In this document: piece by piece, positions 1-9,203 of the stretch
How the letters are laid out: each line of letters begins with the position of its first letter
Numbering within the stretch: position 1 is the first letter of the stretch
NCBI GenBank assembly: GCA_963808705.1
Contig: CAWEHB010000018.1
Coordinates: forward strand, 1 to 64,000
Length of the DNA stretch: 64,000 nt
Reading direction: 5' to 3'
DNA from: JASHPR01 sp963808705
GTDB lineage: Bacteria; Actinomycetota; Actinomycetes; Streptosporangiales; Streptosporangiaceae
Translations under genes and position numbers: made by a program
The notes under the pieces: model-generated
What the model was told of the DNA's origin: nothing
Databases searched by the model: none
The model's input: the letters and a program-made list of their open reading frames with translations, nothing else

Positions 1-417
1 TAGTGCGCTGACCAGTAAGGTTCACCGGGTCGGCTGACACGCTGCGGTGGCCAGTCATGGCTTGATAGGTAGCCGGACGTTGCTCACAGCCGCGATCGGT
101 GTTGCACTGGCCAGGACGCAAAGGCGCGCTGAGGTCAACGGGAAACGCACTGCCGAGATTTGCCACCCCAGCACGGTCACTAGCACCGCAGTCTCGTGCG
201 GGGGCAACAGAACGCGGCTTCCGGGCACTCAGCGTGCAGAAATAGCACTCCTAGCGGGAGAAGGCAAATGTCCCAGGACTCCTACGACTACTACGTGGAG
301 AAGGCGCGTCGCCGGACGCCGGATCCGCCTCATGCGCGGTGACGGTTTCGGCTCCATGACACTTTCCTTGTGGGATCGTGACTGCCAGCGCTGTTCCTTC
401 CCGCGGCCTAGGCGATT
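1..417. other. Region without a convincing gene
   Basis: Apart from the tiny frame at 268-342, listed separately, I see no gene here. The open frames have no recognisable protein sequence and poor start context. The stretch just before 418 carries the likely leader of the downstream membrane protein. No repeat, tRNA or obvious hairpin was recognised. Confidence 0.4.
268..342 (+). CDS. Possible small ORF, 24 aa
   Basis: An ATG preceded by a good purine-rich ribosome binding site (GGGAGAAGG, a few bases upstream) opens a 24-codon frame. It begins MSQDSYDYYVEKARRR and stops at TGA. The peptide is tyrosine-rich at the start and then basic. It may be a genuine small protein, a leader peptide for the membrane protein that starts about 76 bp downstream, or the remnant N-terminus of a decayed gene. 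I recognise no family, and the only support is the ribosome binding site. Confidence 0.2.
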   Translation: MSQDSYDYYVEKARRRTPDPPHAR

Positions 418-3060
418 ATGGGGAACCTGATGTCCGAGAACGCCGGTTTGAAGAGCCAGGACGTCGTGCTCGGATTCGACGCGGCGTGGGGTTTCGCCGC
501 GGCCGATCAGACCAGCCCCGCCCTGGCTGGGGCCGCCGGGGCCCTGATCGACGTCACGATGACCGAAGAACCGGTCACCGAGTTGCGCATTCACGGCGTG
601 TCGGGGTCTGACGGCCCGACGATGCTGGAGCATCCGCAGGCGGTGCAGGTCGCCGGTGACACGATGGCCGGTTTTTACCGGCGGTGGAGTCCGGACGGCC
701 CGGGGCGGCCCGGTGTTCCGTGGAAGCTGGAGGCCTACTCGTGGGGCGGGCTCACTGAGGCGCCGCTGGCGTCGGCGTCGTGGCTCCTGCTGGCGCCGTT
801 CATGATGTATAACGTCGCGTACTTCATGCTGCCGCCCCAAGTGGCGGGCGCCGATCGTGCGGCCAAAAATGAGCCGGTTCCGCATCTGCCCCGTGATCCG
901 GGCCACGGGATCGCGCAGGTTGTGCTGCGGTTGCTGGCACTGGCGGCCACGGTCCAGTTCGTGAGCTCGGCAGCGTCGGTCCTGCTGAGCACGGTCGCCT
1001 GGCAGGCGGCCGGAAATCCAGACCTGCTGCTGCCCAGTTGGATGGGTTGGTACGCGGCGTGGACCGCAGGGTGGCGCGTTGCCCTGGCCTTGGCGGCGGC
1101 GGCCGTGATCGTCGCGCTGCTGTGGTTGGTCAGCGTCAGGACCGCGAGCAAGTACGAGGCCCGGATCAGCACGGCGCGGCCCAGGCTCAACGCGGCCTGG
1201 CCGCTGACTCAGCCGGGCTTCTGGCGGGGGAAGCGGCTGGTCGACCGGCAGCGCAGGCTGCATGCCGCGGCGGCCTGCGCATCACTGGCGCTGATCGCGG
1301 CGCTTCCAGGCGGTCATCCACCCGCCGCCCGGTGGGTGGCGGTGGTGCTGTCCGCAGCGGTGCTGGCCGCCGTTGCCGTCTCCGTCGCCTTGCCGTTGGC
1401 GGACCGCCACGAGATCACCGTGGTTCACGGCGGCAGCCCGCCAGGCGGCAGGGCGGACGGATGGTGCTGGGGCGTGCTGGCAGCAGCGCTGGCCGCGCTG
1501 CTGACCGCGGCCCTGGTGAGCGGGTTCACTGACCGGCAGTCCGGTCGCCAGACTGGCGTGCTGCCCGGTCTGACCGGGTTCCTTGCGGCGCTGCTGGTCG
1601 CGCAGGCGGCCCTGCTCGTCGTGCTGGCGGTCATCGTCGCGGTGCTCGCCCGCCGGGCCCGCGCGGCCAGCCGGGGTCCCGCGGGCAGCCCGGGTCCCGC
1701 GGCCGACGTCCCGCCCTACCTCGCCGGTAACCTCGCCGCGCTCGTCGCGCTGCTGGGCTTGGTACTCGGCGGGCTGCTGACCGCAGTGATCAACATCGGC
1801 GTGACCCGGCTTCTCGGCACGCCGGTGCCCAGCGGATTCCGGTTCGATATCCCGCCGCCGGATGCGCTGGCGGTGCCATGGCCGATATACGCCTTCGCCG
1901 CTGCACCCGTCGGGCTGCTGCTCGGCGCCGTAGCGGCGGCCCTCCCGCTCTGGTTCAGGTACCGCGATCGCTGCGACCAGTTCGGGCAGCGGGCGGGGAA
2001 AGACCGCTCCGATGTGGCCATCGCCTACGCGGACCTGACGGCAGGCGCCCCCAGCCGCAACGGCGATGACCGGGAATACGACGGCAACCGGGGCGCGATC
2101 GCCAAGGCGTGGGCGCTCGGCTTGATCGTCGACGACGCCGGTCTGGCGACCGCGCTGGCCGTCGGCGGCAGCCTGGTCCTGGTGCTCGCCGCCGAGCTCT
2201 TCGCTGCCGCCGACGCCGGCCCGGCCGGTCACCCGGCGCTGCTGGCCGGCTGGGTGCGCGGCCTGGCCTCACTGGTCGCGCTGGTTGGGATCCTGGCGGC
2301 CGGATGGCTGGTCGGGCTGCTGCGCCAGGCCTACTCCGACCCCGCCGAGCGCAAGAGCATCGGCGCCCTGTGGGACGTGGGCACCTTCTGGCCCCGGGCC
2401 GTGCACCCGCTGGCCCCGCCCTGCTACGCAGAGCGGGCCGTGCCTGAGGTCGTCGACCGGGTCCGGCTGCTGACCGGGCATATCTCCACCGAGCCGGACG
2501 ACGCGGCCTACCTTCTGGCACTGGCCGGGCAGCCGAACCTGGAGCGCACCCGCAGACTTACCGTGCCGCCCGGCCCGCTGCTGCTGACCGGCTACAGCCA
2601 GGGATCGATCATCGCGCCGGCGGTCATCGCCCAGCTGCCCGAAGCAGTCCTGCCGGAGGTTGCCCTGCTCACCCTGGCTTGCCCGGCGCGGCGACTGTAC
2701 GGCAGGGCGTTCCCGGCCTACCTCGGCCCGCCACAGCTCACCGAACTCGCCCGGCTGCTCGATGCCCAGGCACCCGGCGAGTCGCCAGCGCCCGGCCAGC
2801 CAGCAGGGCGGTGGAAGAACCTGCGCCGCCGCAGCGACTACATCGGATCATGGATCTTCACCGAGCCTCCGCCCCGGCTCAGCAGTGCCGGCCTGCACCA
2901 CAACATTGACCAGCCCTGCTGGGATCCCGTCATCCTCGTCCCGGACGCCAACCCCACCCCGCCGCCCGCCCACCGCCACTCCCAATGGTGGCCAGACCCG
3001 CGCACCAATGAAGTCGGCGATCACCTGGTCCGCCTGCTCAGTGGCCGCCTGGATGACTAA
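418..3060 (+). CDS. Large multi-pass membrane protein with serine-hydrolase motif
   Basis: An 880-residue protein of unassigned function. The N-terminal ~110 residues are soluble and contain RIHGVSG near residue 59, the type of His-Gly strand motif seen in lipase-like and PGAP1-like hydrolases. Roughly ten hydrophobic segments follow between residues ~115 and ~640. The C-terminal soluble part carries GYSQGS near residue 725, a G-x-S-x-G nucleophile elbow as in cutinase-like esterases, and a late HHNID motif that could hold the catalytic His. I infer a membrane-bound alpha/beta hydrolase whose fold is interrupted by a transmembrane block. The substrate is unknown. A second ATG at 430 has a GGGA at good spacing and may be the real start. 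It stands alone, upstream of a glycosyltransferase gene. Confidence 0.7.
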   Translation: MGNLMSENAGLKSQDVVLGFDAAWGFAAADQTSPALAGAAGALIDVTMTEEPVTELRIHGVSGSDGPTMLEHPQAVQVAGDTMAGFYRRWSPDGPGRPGVPWKLEAYSWGGLTEAPLASASWLLLAPFMMYNVAYFMLPPQVAGADRAAKNEPVPHLPRDPGHGIAQVVLRLLALAATVQFVSSAASVLLSTVAWQAAGNPDLLLPSWMGWYAAWTAGWRVALALAAAAVIVALLWLVSVRTASKYEARISTARPRLNAAWPLTQPGFWRGKRLVDRQRRLHAAAACASLALIAALPGGHPPAARWVAVVLSAAVLAAVAVSVALPLADRHEITVVHGGSPPGGRADGWCWGVLAAALAALLTAALVSGFTDRQSGRQTGVLPGLTGFLAALLVAQAALLVVLAVIVAVLARRARAASRGPAGSPGPAADVPPYLAGNLAALVALLGLVLGGLLTAVINIGVTRLLGTPVPSGFRFDIPPPDALAVPWPIYAFAAAPVGLLLGAVAAALPLWFRYRDRCDQFGQRAGKDRSDVAIAYADLTAGAPSRNGDDREYDGNRGAIAKAWALGLIVDDAGLATALAVGGSLVLVLAAELFAAADAGPAGHPALLAGWVRGLASLVALVGILAAGWLVGLLRQAYSDPAERKSIGALWDVGTFWPRAVHPLAPPCYAERAVPEVVDRVRLLTGHISTEPDDAAYLLALAGQPNLERTRRLTVPPGPLLLTGYSQGSIIAPAVIAQLPEAVLPEVALLTLACPARRLYGRAFPAYLGPPQLTELARLLDAQAPGESPAPGQPAGRWKNLRRRSDYIGSWIFTEPPPRLSSAGLHHNIDQPCWDPVILVPDANPTPPPAHRHSQWWPDPRTNEVGDHLVRLLSGRLDD

Positions 3061-3288
3061 AGATCCTTGATAGTGGGGTTACAGAAGGGCGCGAGGTCGA
3101 GCCCCAGCGCGGCCAGCCGTCAGCAGACTCTGTAATCTTCGCCTTTAAAAGATCGTTAGCCATCGCAGAAGGTTCCCGGACGTGATTTCTGTTGGTGCTG
3201 GGGTGCTACCCTACGCGGACCATGACATTTGTCTGGCCGACCTGATCGCAATCACATGGGTGGCCATGTCCTAGATCAAGGGCTGTCG

Positions 3289-4512
3289 ATGTCGCTTCCA
3301 GGGCTGTCGCGGGCTACCGCAGGCGTGCGCTTGCCGGGCACTGCCGCGTCGTCCGCGATCAGGAGGCCCGCCGAGGCGCTGCACAAGCTGCGTTCCTCGA
3401 CCACGGCCATCGCGATGGCCGTTTACGCGGCAACCCGCATCATCTCAGTGTGGGCATTCTGGCTCCTCCTGACGCAACGCGGGTTCCGTGCGATCCGCCG
3501 GTCGGGAGGTATCTGGATCTATCTGACCAGATCGTCAGACGCCGGCTGGTACTCGGGGATCGCCGAGCACGGCTACCAGCATTCTGCGCCCGGGACCTTC
3601 CACTTTTTCCCGGGCTATCCGGCCGCTATCGACACGATCGCGTGGATCCCGGGGATGGGCATAGCCCGAGCAGGAATCGTCGTAACGGCTATCGCCGGCC
3701 TCGTGGCCGCCGCCGGCCTTGCTCAGCTCGGCCTGCGACTGACGGGCGACTCGCGGATCAGCGTGCTCCTGGTCGCGCTGTGGGCGGTAGCGCCCGGCGC
3801 CTTGGTCTTGTCCATGGTGTACTCGGAAGCGCTGGCCTGCGCCCTGGCGGTCTGGGCGCTGGTCGCCGTGGCGGACCGTCGGTGGATAACGGCGGGTGTC
3901 CTGACCATGCTGGCCGGGACTGTCCACTCTTCAGCAGTGGCCCTGGTGGCCGCGGTGGCGGTAGCGGCGCTTGCTGCAGTGATCGAATCCGCCCGGACCG
4001 GGCGGCTGCCGCCGGGCGCCTGGCTGCGGCCGATTGCTGCCGTGGTGATCTCCCCGCTGGGCCTGATCGGTTTCTGGTTGTTCGTGTCGGTGGGGCTAGG
4101 GTATCCAGGCGGCTGGATCGCGGCCGAGTCAGCTGCAGGGCAACGCATTGACTGGGGCGTTGGCACGTGGCATGCCGTGGTCAGAACTCTGGACAGGCCG
4201 AACGCATTCAACCTGCTGGTTGTGCTCGCTATCCTTGCGGCGGTCGCGCTGGCGGCATGGACCCTCACCGAGCGGATCCCTGCTTACCTCAAGGTGTACG
4301 TGCTGTGCACGGTATTGCTGGCCTTGCTGACAGGTCCCGGCTGGCTGGGTTCGAAGCCCCGGATCCTGCTTCCTGCTCTGCTTCTGGGCTTCCCGCTGGC
4401 GAAGATTCTCGCGCCTTCGCGAAACTACGTGCTTATCCCGATGATCACCATACTGGCCGCGGCATCGACCTGGTTCACCCTGATTCAAGCGACGGCAGGT
4501 ATCGCGCCCTGA
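3289..4512 (+). CDS. PIG-V-like GT-C membrane glycosyltransferase
   Basis: A polytopic membrane protein (407 residues from this start) with about nine hydrophobic segments. A SSDAGWYSGIAEHGY stretch near residues 82-96 matches the D-x-x-W-Y plus IA..GY signature of the PIG-V/GT-C mannosyltransferase-like family, which transfers sugars from polyprenyl phosphates on the outer face of the membrane. FFPGYP shortly after is also typical. I chose ATG 3289 because AAGGG lies at suitable distance. An upstream ATG (3256) and a TTG (3229) in the same frame are possible. The acceptor and donor cannot be told from sequence. No glycan pathway genes are adjacent. Confidence 0.7.
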   Translation: MSLPGLSRATAGVRLPGTAASSAIRRPAEALHKLRSSTTAIAMAVYAATRIISVWAFWLLLTQRGFRAIRRSGGIWIYLTRSSDAGWYSGIAEHGYQHSAPGTFHFFPGYPAAIDTIAWIPGMGIARAGIVVTAIAGLVAAAGLAQLGLRLTGDSRISVLLVALWAVAPGALVLSMVYSEALACALAVWALVAVADRRWITAGVLTMLAGTVHSSAVALVAAVAVAALAAVIESARTGRLPPGAWLRPIAAVVISPLGLIGFWLFVSVGLGYPGGWIAAESAAGQRIDWGVGTWHAVVRTLDRPNAFNLLVVLAILAAVALAAWTLTERIPAYLKVYVLCTVLLALLTGPGWLGSKPRILLPALLLGFPLAKILAPSRNYVLIPMITILAAASTWFTLIQATAGIAP

Positions 4513-4585
4513 CTAAGTGCTCCCTCGCTTGGTAGTCGCCGTCAATCAGGGCGCAATGGCCTTATGGTCCGGGATTCACGGCGGG

Positions 4586-5608
4586 TCACGCGGGCACGAC
4601 GTACGGGAAGTTTTTGTCCCGGAGTTGCTCGGCTACGGACGCCTTCAGCCCTGAGGGCACGGCGGTGTTGGTGACGAGGGACAGCATCGCTTCGGGTGCG
4701 TTGTCGGCCAGCGCCCGGCCGTTAAAGGTGGCGAAGCTGTAGGTCGCGGGCGTGCCCACCGCGTAGGGCATGACGTCGGGGAACAGCCGCCGGGCGACGG
4801 TCTGGCCGTAGCCCTTGGGGTCGTCTGAGGTCCCGCTGGCCGATACGACGGCGGCGACCTGGTCGCCGATGTACCTGCCCATGGCGTTGAAGTCGTCGGA
4901 CGGGTGCCGGGTGTTGGCGGGGTTGGAGAAGTCGGTGTCGTTGGGCCAGAAGATCGGCCACATCATGGGGTGCCCAAAGCGGTTGATCTGACGCCAGCCG
5001 CCCGCGTCGGTGGCGAGTTTGGTGGCGCACCAGACGCCGGTGCGGGCGCCGGGCTGCAACTGCGGGTGCTGGTGGGAGACTTCGAGGACGATGGAGTCGA
5101 CGTGGGTGTTGGCGAAGCTGTTCTTCGCGTTTTCCGGGCGCCATGCCGACAGGTCCGGTGCGGTCCCGTTGGCCACTGCCCCGTTGACGATGGCGAGCAG
5201 CGACAGGTCGATGTAGAACGAGTCGCCGATGCGCCCGGCCCAGATCCGGGTGCCGCCCCCGCTGGCTGCCTCGCCGGTCCGGCCTTCCAGCACGAGGTCG
5301 CCGGACGCGGAGTCCTCGCGTGCCTGGTCGCCGGTGAGCGCGTGCAGCTGCAGAGCCTGCCGTCCGTTTGAGTCGGCTTCGCCGAAGGACACCCGGTAGG
5401 TAAGGGCTTCGAAGTCGGCTCCGTCGAAGTGCACCTTGAACTCATAGCGCGCCTCCGGGTGGAACCCAGGCTCGGAAAACAGGCCGTTGACGTTGGAGTT
5501 GACGTCCATCACGAACACCGTGCTGCCCTCGCCGGAGAAGACGTAGAGGTCGTCGAGGTAGAGCTGGCCGGTCTGGCTCGCGAGCGGGGTGTCGAGGTGA
5601 TGGGACAT
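4586..5608 (-). CDS. DUF4331 family protein
   Basis: A 340-residue protein beginning MSHHLDTPLA, then LYLDDLYVFSGE and VFVMDVN. This opening is characteristic of DUF4331, a family of predicted extracellular or periplasmic-type proteins of unknown biochemical role found in bacteria. There is no clear signal peptide in this copy, so location is open. AGGAGG sits about 8 bases before the ATG, which fixes the start. It is convergent with the upstream glycosyltransferase gene and is followed by no co-directional gene. The assignment rests on the N-terminal pattern and overall length. No catalytic residues are known to me for the family. Confidence 0.75.
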   Translation of the reverse strand: MSHHLDTPLASQTGQLYLDDLYVFSGEGSTVFVMDVNSNVNGLFSEPGFHPEARYEFKVHFDGADFEALTYRVSFGEADSNGRQALQLHALTGDQAREDSASGDLVLEGRTGEAASGGGTRIWAGRIGDSFYIDLSLLAIVNGAVANGTAPDLSAWRPENAKNSFANTHVDSIVLEVSHQHPQLQPGARTGVWCATKLATDAGGWRQINRFGHPMMWPIFWPNDTDFSNPANTRHPSDDFNAMGRYIGDQVAAVVSASGTSDDPKGYGQTVARRLFPDVMPYAVGTPATYSFATFNGRALADNAPEAMLSLVTNTAVPSGLKASVAEQLRDKNFPYVVPA

Positions 5609-5858
5609 GCCAAGTTCCTCCTAGCCTGGACTACAGGCGCAGTCTGAGCGGGTCGTCCGGGATCCGCATGATCGTCGTCGTTCCCAGGCCAGTGATCTTT
5701 TATGCGTGCCAGGCTCAGCCCCGCCGGGCCGCCTCGCGCCCCGCATCATCGCGGCTGCCGCTCTCCCAGGGGCCCAGCTCTCCCCGACTCATTCACCCTG
5801 GGCACTCGCCCGGTTCCGGCTCCGGCCGATCGGGGTCAAGACTTTGCCGTCTTTCGGA

Positions 5859-6812
5859 TCAGCCTCGGGCCTGGAATGGCTCGATAAGCTGCTCGGCGAC
5901 CAGCAGCAGGACCGGCCCTGCCGAGTCCTGCTCGACCGGGACCGGCCGGCCGTCCAGGCCGGTACGCCCCACGCCATCGCTGCGGCAGGGGAACCTCGCG
6001 CGGCCCACCAGGACGTCCCAGATCGTCAGCACGACGCCGAGGTTGACCCCCTGGGTGTCCGGCGCGTGGTGCAGCCGGTGGTAGGCAGGGCTCACGATCA
6101 CCCGGCCGGCCGGGCCGAAGGTCCAGCGCAGATTGGCGTGCTGCAAGGTGCCGATGCATACGTAGACCGTGATCACCACGGGCGCGATCGGGCGCGTCGG
6201 CATCAGGGCCACGACCGGGATGGTCGCCAGCAGAAACCCCGTCGTGTGCATGAGCGGGTGCGCACGAAATGACGTCAGGACGCTCAGCTCCTCCTGGCTG
6301 TGATGCAGGGCATGAAAGCGCCACAGCGGACCGAGCCGGTGATCGGCGTAGTGGGCCAGCCAGTTGGCCCCGTCCATGGCCACGACGGCGAGGGGGATGA
6401 GCAGCCAGCCCGGCCAGTGCTCCGCCGGCCGCAACTCGATCCAGCGCAGATGACCGATCAGCGCCGCCGCCCCGACGCTGAGCAACGTCATCAGCGGGAT
6501 CACGACGATGGCGTGCAAGGCCAGAAAGCACACATCCTGAACGTGGCCGCGGGCCAGGGCCGGGCGACGCTCCGCCGGCCATACTCGCTCGCAGATCCCG
6601 GTCGCGACGACCAGCGCTACCAGAAGGGGAGCGGCAAGCTCGGCCCGGCCTGCTGAGAGCACTGTCTCGAGGCGGCCTTGCCTCAGCAACCCGGCGACAG
6701 CCACCCACACGACCAGGACCGTCACCCCGGCCAAGACGAACGAGGAAGGGCACAGCCGCCGCGTCCACGCGAACCGAACTCCCGCGTGCGCCTGGATCTG
6801 CGAAGCGGTCAC
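5859..6812 (-). CDS. Sterol desaturase / fatty acid hydroxylase family membrane protein
   Basis: A di-iron membrane oxygenase-like protein, 317 residues. Three histidine clusters typical of the superfamily are visible: HYADHR, HALHHSQ and HRLHHAPD, set between hydrophobic segments. These ligate the two irons that activate oxygen to hydroxylate or desaturate lipids. The GTG at 6812 is preferred because AAGGAG lies 5 bases upstream; the frame extends 24 codons further to an ATG with no such site. The C-terminal ~50 residues after the last His box are polar and unlike the core. The neighbouring TetR gene is on the same strand upstream. The substrate is unknown. Confidence 0.8.
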   Translation of the reverse strand: MTASQIQAHAGVRFAWTRRLCPSSFVLAGVTVLVVWVAVAGLLRQGRLETVLSAGRAELAAPLLVALVVATGICERVWPAERRPALARGHVQDVCFLALHAIVVIPLMTLLSVGAAALIGHLRWIELRPAEHWPGWLLIPLAVVAMDGANWLAHYADHRLGPLWRFHALHHSQEELSVLTSFRAHPLMHTTGFLLATIPVVALMPTRPIAPVVITVYVCIGTLQHANLRWTFGPAGRVIVSPAYHRLHHAPDTQGVNLGVVLTIWDVLVGRARFPCRSDGVGRTGLDGRPVPVEQDSAGPVLLLVAEQLIEPFQARG

Positions 6813-6886
6813 TGGAACTCCTTGACGCCGCTGCCGGTCATGGTGCGATGACTCATTGAACCTGGCCGCCTTATCCGCGCACAAAT

Positions 6887-6903
6887 AACCACGATCATGG
6901 AAT
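6887..6903. repeat. Copy of the AACCACGATC motif
   Basis: AACCACGATCATGGAAT lies directly 3' of the TetR gene stop. It matches the copy at 10152-10168 at 16 of 17 positions and is related to the perfect palindrome at 10107-10124. Function unknown. Confidence 0.45.
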
Positions 6904-6904
6904 C

Positions 6905-7522
6905 TCAGCAGGCCGAGGCGGCCAGGCCGCGCAGGATCGTGTCCACGGTGGCCCGGTAGGTGGCCTCGGGGTCGGGCGTGAGCACCAGGTCGTTCAGCTC
7001 CAGGGCCACGGCGCCGTGCACGGTACTCCAGATCTGCTGGGCGACCTCGGACGGCTGCGGCGCGATGATGGCGCCAGCCGCCGCCGCCATCTCGACGATA
7101 CGTACGAGTTCCCCGAACGCGGCCGACGCGTGCTCGGCCGCCTCGGCCGAGAGGTGCTCGTGCGGTATGGCCGCCTCGAACATGATCGAGTAGAAGTGCC
7201 GGTTGGCGAGCGCGAACGACCGGTAGCGCAGGCCGCAGGCTCGTAGCCGCTCCAGCAGGTCAGGCTCGTCGCCGCCGGCGATCGCCGCGCGCAGCCGGTC
7301 GAAGCCGCGGATCAGCAAGGCGTCAACCAGCCCGTCCTTGCCGCCGAGCCGGTTGTAGACGCCCATCGGGGCGATGCCTGCCCGCGCCGCAACCGCCCGC
7401 ACCGTCAGCCCGCCAGGGCCGTCCCGGACCAGTACCGCCTCTGCCGCCGAGACAAGCTCGCGCTCGATGTCGGTGCTGGGCGTCCGCGGCCGCCGGCCGG
7501 CCGTGCCGTGCTCAGAGCTCAT
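6905..7522 (-). CDS. TetR family repressor of the adjacent DHA2 exporter
   Basis: A TetR-type regulator of 205 residues from ATG 7522 (AGAGG upstream; in-frame starts further out at 7531 and 7555 are less well placed). The N-terminal helix-turn-helix reads LTVRAVAARAGIAPMGVYNRLGGKDGLVDAL. The C-terminal part contains IWSTVHGAVALEL, the WHG-type ligand domain pattern. It is divergent from an efflux gene, and the gap of under 90 bases carries two palindromic sites (7557-7575, 7578-7596). I infer it represses the exporter and itself until a toxic ligand binds. Confidence 0.85.
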   Translation of the reverse strand: MSSEHGTAGRRPRTPSTDIERELVSAAEAVLVRDGPGGLTVRAVAARAGIAPMGVYNRLGGKDGLVDALLIRGFDRLRAAIAGGDEPDLLERLRACGLRYRSFALANRHFYSIMFEAAIPHEHLSAEAAEHASAAFGELVRIVEMAAAAGAIIAPQPSEVAQQIWSTVHGAVALELNDLVLTPDPEATYRATVDTILRGLAASAC

Positions 7523-7548
7523 GAGGAGCATCCTCTCGTGACCGCGGG

Positions 7549-7577
7549 TTGACATCTATAGAACCCCGTTACATAGT
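7549..7577 (+). promoter_or_regulatory. Promoter of the DHA2 exporter gene
   Basis: A perfect -35 TTGACA (7549-7554), a 17-bp spacer and -10 CATAGT (7572-7577) point to the exporter gene. Predicted transcription starts near 7584, inside the second operator. This is the best sigma-70-type promoter in the window. Confidence 0.65.
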
Positions 7578-7596
7578 TATAGTACAACGTTCTATA
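7557..7596. promoter_or_regulatory. Double TetR operator
   Basis: Two 19-bp imperfect palindromes, TATAGAACCCCGTTACATA (7557-7575) and TATAGTACAACGTTCTATA (7578-7596), have centres 21 bp apart, two helical turns. They cover the -35/-10 spacer and the start region of the exporter promoter. Binding of the divergent TetR protein would block transcription. Confidence 0.6.
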
Positions 7597-7607
7597 TGGA
7601 GGCTCTG

Positions 7608-9203
7608 ATGACTACGACCATCACGTCCCGGTCCCGGGCCGCCAGCCGCCGCTGGTGGATCCTGGCGGTCCTTTGCCTCAGCGTGCTGCTCGCCGTGGTC
7701 GACAACACGATCGTCAACGTCGCCCTCCCGACGATGAGTCGCACGCTGTCCGCCTCGACCCAGGACCTGCAGTGGATCGTGGACGCCTACACGCTCGTCT
7801 TCGCCGGCCTGCTGATAGTCGGCGGGAACCTCGGCGACCGGCTCGGCCGGCGCCGCGTCCTCCAGGCCGGACTGGCGCTGTTCGCGCTCACGTCGGTTGC
7901 TGCCGCGCTGTCCCGCACCACGGGCGAGCTGATCGCCAGCCGAGCGGCCATGGGCGTCGCGGCCGCGCTCATCTACCCCGCCACGCTCGCGCTGCTCACG
8001 AACGTGTTCACCGACGCACGCGAGCGCGCCACCGCCATCGGCATCTGGTCGGGCGTGTCCGGCCTGGCCGTCGCCATCGGGCCGGTGACCGGCGGCCTGC
8101 TGCTGCGGCACTTCTCCTGGAGCTCGGTCTTCTACGTCAACGTGCCGGTCGTGATCGTCGCGCTGGCCGCCGGGATGCGGCTGCTGCCCGAGTCGCGCGA
8201 CCCGAAGGCGGGCCGGTTTGACCCGCTGGGCGCGCTGCTGTCCGTCGGGGGCATCGGCCTGCTGGTCTGGACCGTCATCGAGGCCCCGCGGCATGGCTGG
8301 GCATCGGCCACCACGATCGGCGGGTTCGCCGGCTCGCTGGTGATCCTCGCGGCCTTCGTCGGCTGGCAGTTGCGCCGCCCGGATCCCATGCTCGACGTGC
8401 GGCTGTTCACCAACCCGCGATTCACCGCCGCCAGCGGGGCCATAGCCCTGGCCTTCTTCGGCCTGTTCGGGTTCATCTTCCTCATCACCCAGTACTTCCA
8501 GGTGGTGCGCTCCTACGACCCGCTGCGCGCCGGGGTGGCCACCCTGCCGTTCGCCCTGGTGACCGGCCTGCTGTCGCCCGCCGCGATCGTGCTGATGAAG
8601 CGCGTCGGCACCAAGGCGGTCGTCACCACCGGCCTGGCGCTGATGAGCGCCGGCTTCCTGGTCGCCGCGGGAACGACGGTGGACTCCGCCTACTGGGGCC
8701 GGATCATCACGGCGATGGCGCTCATGGCCGCCGGGCTCGCGCTGACCGCAAGCCCGGCGACCGAGGCGATCATGGGCGCCCTGCCGCCCGGTAAGGCCGG
8801 CGTCGGCTCGGCCGTCAACGACACGACCCGCGAACTCGGCGGCACGCTCGGCGTGGCGATCGTCGGATCGGTGATGAGCTCGGCCTACAGCAGTCACGTG
8901 CTGACCGCCCTGACCAAGATCGACGCGCCGGCCGCCCTGACCTCGGCCGCGCAGCAGTCCGTGGTCGCCGGGCTGCGCGCCGCCGCGTACCTGCCGCCCG
9001 GACTGCGCGGCTTCGCGGCGGCGGCGGCGCGCCAGGCGTTCATGGCGGGCCTGCACAACGGCTCGCTGGTCGCAGCTGGCGCGACCGCGGCGGCGGCCGT
9101 GGCTACCCTCGCCTTCCTCCCGGGCCGCGTCCGCCAGCCGGTCCCCGCGCGGCCGACCTCCGGGCTCAGCCTCGGCTCGCGGACAGCGCGGTCAGGACCG
9201 TGA
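7608..9203 (+). CDS. DHA2 (EmrB/QacA-type) MFS drug exporter
   Basis: A proton-coupled multidrug exporter of the 14-helix DHA2 family, 531 residues. Motifs include LAVVDNTIVNVALPTM in helix 1 (the DHA2 D-x-T-I-V-N-V-A-L-P pattern), GDRLGRRR in the first loop, and the antiporter motif GPVTGGLLL in helix 5. ATG 7608 has GGAGG five bases upstream; ATG 7596 lies inside the operator and lacks a site. It is divergent from and probably repressed by the TetR gene. The 3' end overlaps the convergent gene at 9166 by 38 bp. The substrate is unknown. Confidence 0.9.
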   Translation: MTTTITSRSRAASRRWWILAVLCLSVLLAVVDNTIVNVALPTMSRTLSASTQDLQWIVDAYTLVFAGLLIVGGNLGDRLGRRRVLQAGLALFALTSVAAALSRTTGELIASRAAMGVAAALIYPATLALLTNVFTDARERATAIGIWSGVSGLAVAIGPVTGGLLLRHFSWSSVFYVNVPVVIVALAAGMRLLPESRDPKAGRFDPLGALLSVGGIGLLVWTVIEAPRHGWASATTIGGFAGSLVILAAFVGWQLRRPDPMLDVRLFTNPRFTAASGAIALAFFGLFGFIFLITQYFQVVRSYDPLRAGVATLPFALVTGLLSPAAIVLMKRVGTKAVVTTGLALMSAGFLVAAGTTVDSAYWGRIITAMALMAAGLALTASPATEAIMGALPPGKAGVGSAVNDTTRELGGTLGVAIVGSVMSSAYSSHVLTALTKIDAPAALTSAAQQSVVAGLRAAAYLPPGLRGFAAAAARQAFMAGLHNGSLVAAGATAAAAVATLAFLPGRVRQPVPARPTSGLSLGSRTARSGP

